Shown here piece after piece: positions 56,139 through 64,000 of a stretch of 64,000 bases of DNA (its first letter is position 1; each line of letters starts with the position of its first letter). The notes below the pieces were generated by a model, which was not told the origin of the DNA, made no database searches, and worked only from the letters and a program-made list of their open reading frames with translations. The position numbers and the translations under genes were made by a program. The stretch spans positions 2,857,001 to 2,921,000 of the forward strand of contig NC_037088.1 of the NCBI RefSeq assembly GCF_002994745.2, written 5' to 3'. The DNA is from Rosa chinensis (Eukaryota; Streptophyta; Magnoliopsida; Rosales; Rosaceae).

Positions 56139-59100
56139 CACTACACCAAAAATCTTATCAGACAACGGCAGAAAACCGTTGTGGGATTTGGAGACCCACA
56201 GTTGTAGAGTGAGCCGTTGCCTGATGAAAAATCAGACAACGGTGGAACACAGTTATGTGAGAAACACACAGACAACAGGTATGTGTTATAACTATTGTGT
56301 GATAGCTCGGCAGATGCCAAGCGCAGCTGCACAGCAGTTGAGGCGCTGTCTTCAGACAACAGTGCCAGTTTTAAGCTGTTGTATGTTAAGCGTGTCAGAC
56401 AACATTTTTTTATTTTGTCTGTTGTCTGATTGATCTTCAAACTTCAGTTCTTGGACTATATCTATTGTGTGATTAACTTTAGGACAACAGAGTTCAATTG
56501 GTTCTGTTGTGTGATTAACTTTTACGACAACAGAATTCAATTGCTTCTGTTGTATGATGCCTCACACAACGATTTGTAGAGTATTAGTATGGTATGATTG
56601 TTATTTAATCATTGTGTGAACCAAATTGGGCAAAATTAATACTCCATTATTACCTAAATAATAGTACTATCAATATTGGAAAGAATCTGAATCCAATTCA
56701 TCAATTGAAGTACTCCAATTCATACATTAAAGAATCCAATATACTATAAAGGATGTATTTTCCAATCATCCATACATTAAAACTCAAAATATCATTCTAA
56801 TTGCTCATAGATATATGTATTAACTAACTATCCAAGTTCCTCATAAAGATCAGAATTATCTTCATCTAGTAATTACTTGGCACGAATAAACTTCTCGATC
56901 GCACTTCTGTCTGCATTTGGTGGCAACCTTTTTCCCAATAATTGTTTGCCTTCTCATTACGCAAAGCTACATAGTGAAACACAATATGTTGGTTAACATG
57001 ATAAAGAATTTGAATATGATAAGTCACTAGACATTGAATAAAGTCATCCCAAGCATAAAATGTGAAGCGACTTTCAGTAAACTTATGGGGGATAGAAGGA
57101 GAAGGAAAAAAAAAACAACCATGACTACAATGAAAGCAGAGCAATGCATTGTATCCAGTTGCCTCAGGAATGCTAGTCATTTTGAGAGTCATGTTAACAA
57201 GATGCTATAAGATGGTACCTGTACGATTTAGCAACACATATGGGAATGAGTAGTGCGCACGTATGGTAGATAGAGAAAGAAACAAGATAGAGAGAGAGAG
57301 AGAGAGAGATAGGGAGGGAGGCTAAAGCGAGCTCTTATATTCCATAAAAGCAATCTGCTCTGGCAGCCATGTATCCAAAGTAGTAGACTGTACCTATTTC
57401 CAAAATCATCTAGGCTATGCTATCATTAGAACATAATGTTGATATATATGTATGGTAATGACATGTTAAAAAGGTTGACAATCAATAACTGATCTTCAGA
57501 AGACTAGTAAACCGAAATAACATAAGCAATTAATAGCAAATGTATGTAATATTGTCATTCACATTACCTGTAAGAAACCGAAATATAAATGATATTAGTA
57601 GGCATGCATCAATCTCATGCAACAAAACAATAATTCAAACTACATTAAATGATAATGCATCTGAATGTCTACAGACTATAAGGAATCTCTATGGAGAAAA
57701 CAATGCAGATCTCTACAGAGTATTGGATATTCATAAGATGAACGACATACAGAGGTGGTTCAAAAGGATCAGCTTTTGAGAATAAGAAAAGGAGGCACCT
57801 ACCAAGCTGGTTGTAGAGTCACAGTGGTCAATATATCAGTATGTTCACTATATGTAACCTTGACTAAAGAAATACAAATAAAAAAGAACAATAACATTAG
57901 GTGCACTTGAATTGCAAATGACCAATAAAAAGAATTTCTGTCAGCATACAAGACTATCCAAAATAAGGCAATCATGCCAATCAATACAAATGATTCCAAC
58001 AGGATAATTGGGAAAAGAACACTAATTCATTAGCACAAAGTACCTCTGATTCACTCAAGCCAAGTATGGTCAGTAAGCTCAACCCCTCAATATATTTCTC
58101 CTACAAACATCAAATGATGCAAGTGAGCTAATTAGCTATAAGTATGGTCACTTTAGGAGCTGCAAAGCCAAGTCTCAGAGAGGACCCAATTCCGAAACAT
58201 CCTCCACACCATTCTTCCCCAGTCTCACCTGCAAACAGAAATTAATAATCAGTAAGAAAATACAATCAGATAGAGATATTAAACCAAGGAGGTTCACAAA
58301 ATTTTAATACTTCAACATTTCCAAACAAAACAAAATAGCGAATAATAGAAAAGTGAAACCTCAACTGAACAAAAGACTACCCATCTGAATATTAACTTAC
58401 CAAGCTTCATTGAGGAAAGACAATTATTCCACTTGGTTTATGTGACCAGAAACTCGTATGTAAAAACATGCTGAAAACATCACCCACAAGAACTTAACTT
58501 TAAAACATAGGGCAAAAATTCTCACTTGTGAAGCAAAAGAGACCTGCTCGAAACTGCATAGGAGAAAAAAACATTAATTTTGTTCACCAACCTGTATAGG
58601 AGAAAAAGAACAGAGATTAGCTTCCCATCAATATCTAATTTCTGTGTCTAAATTTTGCTTCACAAAGTCAACCAGATGTTAATCACCAATCATCTATAGC
58701 AATCTATAGCAAAGTTAATTACCAATCATCAAACATGAAAGCAAGCATATACTAGCAGAAAATAACTTGACAAGTTCATCCAAACTAAGTAGTGCATGGC
58801 AATGCTTTTTCTTGAGCAATGACTTAATCTACCATCAGATACTTGAGTAAGACATGATCATAAACAATTAGATAGAGCAACCTATGTGGTCTTTTAACTT
58901 TGACTTTAACAAAGAGCGTAGTGGTCTTCTTACCATGCTAAAAAAGATATGCAGGAGTCAATAAGTGCACAAGTTACAATTATTGAAATGAAAACATGTT
59001 ATACCTTTACACCACACTTGAGTACTAAGAAAAACATAGCAAAGATTCAACAAAACTGTAAATAAGTAGAAGCAGATCTTCAACGAAATATTGACTTACA

Positions 59101-61597
59101 GAGAGTCTTCTGATATTGACTGAGAAGTATGCTTTTTGAAAACATATTAAATAAAACAGAACAAAATCGATTTGACCATCAAAACAGCACAACAAGAATC
59201 AAAATCAATAATTCAACTTGCAAAAAGAAAAAATAAGGACGAGAACAAAAACCTTGTAATGGGTCTATGCCAGAACAAAAACCCATAAATAGATTCAGAT
59301 TCTAAGAAAGTATGACATACCCAAAAGCCTCTCTTTTGAAATGGGTGATATTGCTAAGTGCAGCTTGATGATTGAGCCCCATCTCCTTCACAAACTTGGA
59401 GCCCCCGAATCTTGGATCTTTACAAAAGATCTAATCATAACTGGATATGAAATTAAGAAGAATAAATGACAAAGATGATAACTGAGCAAGATTAAATCAA
59501 AAACAATTCGACGAACACAAGATTGAAGAAAAGAGTAAGAGCAGAGATGGACCTGGAGGGAAAGGAGGAAACTCCTGCTGGAGAATAGAGAGAGTAGAGA
59601 ATAGAATCACCTTATGACATAGAAGTATAAGAGCAAGCATCTTCATACTGGTCAATGATAACATAATATATATAGACATACATGTATATATATTAACATA
59701 GAGCAAAGATTGCTTTCAAGTTTAAAATACTAAATCTAGGAGTTGTAGGAGCTGAGGTCTAAAACTCGTAAAACTAGTAATGAATAATGTATAGGAAGAC
59801 ATTCTAAACTTCATCAGTTGATATCTAATTCAAACCAATCTTCAGCTGGTGATTGAGATTAAAGACACAAACGGCAAAACCTAACAACACTAAGTGCATT
59901 AGATAGAGTCCAGATACAAAAAATAAACTCAGATTGAACCTTTATTGGATTTCTCAACAACCTCACACAGTAAAGAAGTGATTTTCAGGGACAAGAAAAT
60001 CACAATTGATCTAGCCTATTTAATCCATACGCCATCAACCATTAATCACACAACTAGGTTTATTACACAACCAGGCTTAACAAAAAATCCCCTAATTGAA
60101 TCACAAAAATAAAACTAAATCCCCACAACAATCCACAACCACCAGTCAAAATTTGTTTTTGGTTTTTTAAAAAAAAACAAAGGACTCATACCGCGAAAGC
60201 ATTTGGCTTTCGAAACCATCCTCATCGGAAACACAATTCCATAAGTTGGCCCAGATTCTCCTTTCCATCTTCTCTTGCATCTTCTTATTCGTCTAAAACC
60301 CAGCAAATAAACAAGCTCAATACCCTTGAAAATCAACCGCATATCTTTAATTTAAACAAACCGAAACACATAAAGAAAGAGAAAAGGAAACTGGTACCGA
60401 TTAGTGAGCAGATTCGACTAGGTGAGAGCCAACGAGGTTGCTCTTGATGCTGTTAAGATCAAAATAGAACATATCGTTTTGGGACCCCTGATGACAATGA
60501 ACAAAGACAATGAATAAGAGCAATGAAATCTCAAATTTAACTCACCAATCGAAAGGAATTGAGCAACAATCCCTAAACCGGTGAAACCCCTTTCCTCCTC
60601 CTTCAACTCAAACCCAACTCAATCCCCTTTTTAGCAGAATGGAAAACCCCCAAATCGAACCCAACTTGAGCCCTAATCGAGTATAACCCAACTCGATTGG
60701 TGAGAACCCAATCCCCATTTTCAGCAAAACAAAAACCCACAAATCGAACCCCACTCGAACCCTAATCGAGTAGAACCCTAATTCAGACTTGAAAGATGGT
60801 GAGAAGATGATGATTTGTGATGGCTTAAGTGTTTTGAGAAGATGATGAAGAAAAGCTCCAGGTTTTGGCCCCAGTGAAGAAAGGCTCCAGGTTTTTCTCT
60901 CAGATATGAAAAAAGGTCGAGGCATTAACTTTGTTTAAGTGTGCCCTCAAGTTGTCTGAGCCATTTAGCCTTAACTTTGTTTTTTTCCCCCTTATTACTC
61001 AGACAACGTAAATGTATCTATACGTTGTCTGAATTGCTAATAGCTAAGGGAACGAAAGATGCAAATTTCCCCCCTGTGCATTCAAAATGTCAATTTTGGC
61101 GCTTAAGCTAGGCATTTCTCATTCACACAACAGAAATAGTTCACTATGTTGTAGAAAGTTGCAAGCAAGACAAACATGGAAGCCGAATTTGCTCGTTTAG
61201 GGGGGGGGAATGAAAGCCATTTTGGAGACTTCTCCAAATTTTGCCACTCATTTGCACAACGGCACATTAAAAACCATTGTATGATGATTTGCAAGTATAC
61301 TCCTACAACACAAGTAACTAAACTGTTGTACAATTTAGTGGCATCTAGGGTACAATTTGGAGCCAAATTTGAGTCCATCTAGGAGGGAATCTGCCGCAAC
61401 TTTTTTTTATTCACACAACAGATTATTCTTGTAACCGTTGTACAATGACCTTCTAGATAAAGACTTCAAAATTTTAACCACCTTATACAACGCAAGTCTA
61501 GTAAACATGTTGTTTGATGCACTTTCCTTCATCACACAACCCTTTCTTTTTTTTCGTTGTGCAAAAAGTATAGTATGTTAAGGTTTTTGGTGTAGTG
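56139..61597. mobile_element. CACTA transposon, 5.5 kb, in the 3' LTR, TSD CAG
   Basis: Ends are CACTACACCAAAAATCTTA and the inverse of CACTACACCAAAAACCTTA, with CAG on both sides (56136-56138 and 61598-61600). Subterminal zones (56150-56580 and about 60990-61590) carry CAGACAACGG, TTGTGTGA and TTGTCTGA motifs in both orientations. Homology to the CACTA at 1427-6719 is clear at the ends but not over the interior. No transposase motif was found. The interior resembles an intron-rich gene on the minus strand. Confidence 0.93.
59321..59430 (-). pseudogene. Exon-like segment in the CACTA interior
   Basis: On the minus strand, between an acceptor (ATGATTAG) and a donor (GTATGTC), 110 bp are open and read IFCKDPRFGGSKFVKEMGLN then HQAALSNITHFKREAF. 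Further leader-like and coding-like pieces lie upstream on this strand at about 60200-60920. The family is not recognised. It may be a captured host exon or a remnant of an element-encoded protein. Confidence 0.35.
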
Positions 61598-61786
61598 CAG
61601 GTTCCTAGAAACCCAAATCCAAAAACCCCAAAATTCTCTCACTGCAATGTGTTTCTAGCTCCCACACCATGCTTCACGCTGTCAAGCCCTATTCATTATC
61701 TGATTCACGCACAAAGTCCTCCCATTAATCAGATTATTTGGTTGATTTTGGCCTAGTCACTGTTTAATTCAAAAAGGACCCTCGCA

Positions 61787-62275
61787 CCGTGTAGAACAAA
61801 ACTTCAGATGTTTAGTTTGAATGCAAGGTTATGAGTTTTAAATTCATAAGGGATTTACTTGTCTATGTATCATAGTGATCATTTATCAAAGAATGACTTT
61901 GGTTATCAAATGATTGAACAACCGGGAGCAATTTACTTACGATACTTAGTTGACATTCATAAAAAGTATCTAATTTCCAAGTTGGCAGTTATTGTATTCA
62001 AATGCAAGTAACCATGCTTTGGTTCTCAAATTTGAATTCCTGTAGTCAAAGTTTGGTTAACTTGCTGAACCTAAGTGTTAATCAAGTTTACAAAACCATT
62101 AATTAATTGCAAGAGTTAAAGAAAATTGATGGCATTCAAAACCATGGAGAACAAAATTTTGGATATTCAGCTTGAATGCAAGGTTATGAGTTTTAATTTC
62201 CAACTTGGCAATTACTATATTCAAATGCATGTAACCGTGTTTTGGTTCTCAACTTTGTATTCTTGTACTCAATAT
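61787..62275 (+). repeat. Right flank: rest of unit 1 and full unit 2 of a tandem duplication
   Basis: 27017-27113 plus 61792-62049 form unit 1; 62050-62275 is unit 2 (AGTTTGGTTAACTTGC, ATGGCATTCAAAACCATG, GAATGCAAGGTTATGAG). Unit 2 runs uninterrupted across the point where the LTR element entered unit 1. Confidence 0.88.
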
Positions 62276-62454
62276 AGTCTTAATAGTTTCAACCGGTTTA
62301 ACCTTAAGACTGACGCTTTTTTACCAATAGAGCCGAAATCGACCAAACCGAATCATGTAAAATCGAAACTGAGGCTGAACAGAACTGAAGGACTGAGTTC
62401 GGTCTGGTTTCGATTCTCAAGAACCAATAGTTTGATTCTAGCTTAACGGACGAA

Positions 62455-62581
62455 AGTAAGAGTTTTTATTCAAAAAACTCCTACCTCAATGCATTTGGCA
62501 AGGTTCGAACACCAGACCACTCAAATGCGAGTTCAAGCCTTACCCATTAAGTCACAAGCTTGTTTGTGATAAGTTATTTTG
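62455..62581 (-). repeat. tRNA-derived SINE candidate
   Basis: On the minus strand TGTGACTTAATGGG resembles a pol III A box, and GTGTTCGAACCTTG about 35 bases later a B box. The sequence ends near a short AAAACTC-rich tail. No TSD was identified. Confidence 0.4.
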
Positions 62582-64000
62582 CACTACTAGAATTTTGTTA
62601 ATAGACATCAATCCAAAACTAATGTAAAACTAAAATCCGACTGATTTCTTAGTGGGTGATGTAAAAGATCGAGAAAATCAGACATCGGTCAGACACCGAT
62701 GTCCAGGATAACAACCAACATCGCTTTTAAAACAAAAATCGATATATAATCGTTATAATCATCATAAGTTTGCATGTTAACTACATTTAATTATTCATAT
62801 TTTGACATTTTATGTTTAATAAAGTATATGTCGAACGATACCTACGTTGACATTTAAATCGATTATTATTCCAGAAATGATGTATTTGATTATACCAGAC
62901 ATCGCCTCAATTTTCACAAACCGATGTGCACTAGTTTATGGTAAATCAATTTTCTTTATATAAAGTGATTTGTATGATTGTATAAGATAACGTTTTGGTT
63001 TTTACAAACCAATGTGCACTGGTGTGGGGTACATCAATTCTTTATACACATTTCAATATATTCATATCCATGGGACATCGATTTTTATTTTTAAATTGAT
63101 TTACGATCTCTCAATTGACTTCGATTTGTTAGGCATAACTGTTTTGTTATACATTTATATACATCACTTCTTTTTTATAAGCATGATGTATAAAGTTTAA
63201 TTGTAATTGCTGTTGTTCTCAACATAATAAGTCAAGCACATCATCCAATTTTGGGGCATTCCATTAATTTTCTATCCAAATTCATGATCCAACATAGTTC
63301 ACAAAAAAAAAACCTTAGACATATAAAGGCTAGCCTAGAAACGCATGAACAACAAGCTAAAAGATCAGTCTCAGTCTCAGTCAAGATAAAGAGTTGCTTG
63401 GGTACGCCAAACTCAAATATTTCACACTTCCAATGTGCCCCATCAGAATTGCAGTACATTTCTTTTCCTGAATATCCGGTACTTTAACTTGGCGAATAAA
63501 AAAAAAACCAAAGGAACAGCCCGTGGCCATGTGTCACAAGTGTACGTGATCACCACTAATAAACTCACATTAAGATCAAACTCATCAGGATAGTGCTAGT
63601 ATTCTCTAACTAATATCAATATCACAAACAAACAAATTAGCAAAATGCATAATTCAACAAAAGGAACCACAAAGTAAAAGCAATCCAACATGCTAATATT
63701 AATCAGATGATAGCATCTATGTAATATTGAACTTGAACAGAAAGAGGGCCTTGAACAAGAAATAAATTTCAAAGCATGCTCATAAGTAGAAATGGAGAAC
63801 ATAGTAATACTATATTATTTTTTAGTAAGACACGGGCCTTTTCGTTTAAGTATGTAGTAAACAGACAATTAATGTTCAAATTTCTACACAACAAATACCA
63901 ATAAAAAATATAATTGTATAAGAAAACATAGTACTTGCAAGCTCTTTACAAAACTTGACTGGAAAATGTACTGGATCCTGGCTCCTCCTAACAATTCTTT
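62582..64000. mobile_element. CACTA-like transposon, left part, runs off the window
   Basis: It starts CACTACTAGAATTTTG after a TTG that would be the 3-bp TSD. The subterminal zone (62600-63180) repeats ACATCG, CGATGT and ATCGATTT motifs in both orientations. The interior to the window end is AT-rich with some coding-like minus-strand sequence near 63400-63460 that I cannot identify. The right end is not in the window, so the class rests on one TIR. Confidence 0.6.

Larger units (their letters stand above)
27114..61786 (+). mobile_element. Large LTR retrotransposon (LARD-like), 34.7 kb with nested insertions
   Basis: LTRs at 27114-28147 and 55201-61786 (the latter interrupted by a CACTA) start TGTTGATAC and end CA. 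A PBS-like TTTTGGCGACTTCATTGTGG follows the first, and a polypurine tract AAGGGGGCTAA precedes the second. The TSD is CCATG / CCGTG (27109-27113, 61787-61791). Removing recognisable nested elements leaves about 8 kb of AT-rich internal DNA without any gag or pol motif, which is the definition of a large retrotransposon derivative needing helper proteins. A hand comparison of the first ~250 LTR bases finds about 9 differences per 100, so it is fairly old. The coding Tat-lineage element inside it is interpreted as a later insertion. Confidence 0.87.
55201..61786 (+). repeat. 3' LTR of the LARD-like element, interrupted by a CACTA
   Basis: LTR sequence is 55201-56138 and 61601-61786, together about 1.12 kb. 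The 5' LTR shows the uninterrupted site: CAAACTAGGTTCCCAG there, versus CAAACCAG then the CACTA then CAGGTTCCTAG here. The end CCCTCGCA is followed by the CCGTG half of the TSD. Confidence 0.9.

Overview
This window looks like intergenic DNA from a flowering plant, probably a eudicot. It is AT-rich, has long gene-free stretches, plant-type introns, GA/CT-rich leaders and a plant-specific WIP zinc-finger gene. The family of plant cannot be fixed from sequence alone. I find only one gene that looks intact: a two-exon WIP-type C2H2 transcription factor on the minus strand (19162-21120). Almost everything else is transposable elements inserted into one another. Most could be delimited exactly because target-site duplications (TSDs) can be read on both sides.

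Left part (1-27113). A short-LTR copia-like element runs off the left edge (1-777). A 5.3-kb CACTA element (1427-6719, TSD CCA) carries exon-like pieces, one of them the NF-YB peptide ASDKCQKEKRK. A 2.6-kb solo LTR (7271-9853, TSD GTACA) follows, then an intronless Cgr1-like retrocopy with a shortened C-terminus (10006-10455). A Mutator-like element (10978-16905, 9-bp TSD) holds a nested 4.7-kb CACTA (11439-16096, TSD TCC), which itself carries exon fragments. After the WIP gene come a 5'-truncated retroposon (23001-23574), a hAT-like element (~23881-24556) and two Mutator-type MITEs (24925-25599 and 26368-26853).

Right part (27114-61786) is one large, apparently non-coding LTR retrotransposon (LARD-like). 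Its ~1-kb LTRs, PBS-like site, polypurine tract and 5-bp TSD can all be read, and an empty-site paralogue lies just downstream at 62050-62275. It has been used repeatedly as a landing site by: a PIF/Harbinger MITE (30637-31108); a transposon-like sequence from 33893 that holds a second copy of the solo-LTR family (34274-36746); a decayed Ty3/gypsy Tat-lineage element (~37604-53690); and a CACTA inside its 3' LTR (56139-61597, TSD CAG).

The Tat element has gag, protease, reverse transcriptase, two RNase H regions and integrase on the plus strand, all damaged. On the opposite strand downstream of pol it carries a separate antisense gene of the gypsy-type transposon protein family, with two introns whose removal keeps the reading frame. 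That antisense gene was later cut by a 2.3-kb hAT element (46401-48718, 8-bp TSD GGTTGGAC). The Tat 3' region has a 60-bp tandem array and a further solo LTR (50879-52844, TSD CTGCT). Another CACTA starts at 62582 and runs off the window.

The window is best read as a dated stack of insertions beside one regulatory gene. The most unusual points are the spliced antisense gene, the exon capture by CACTA elements, the tandem arrays inside elements, and the empty-site paralogue that proves the outer boundaries.
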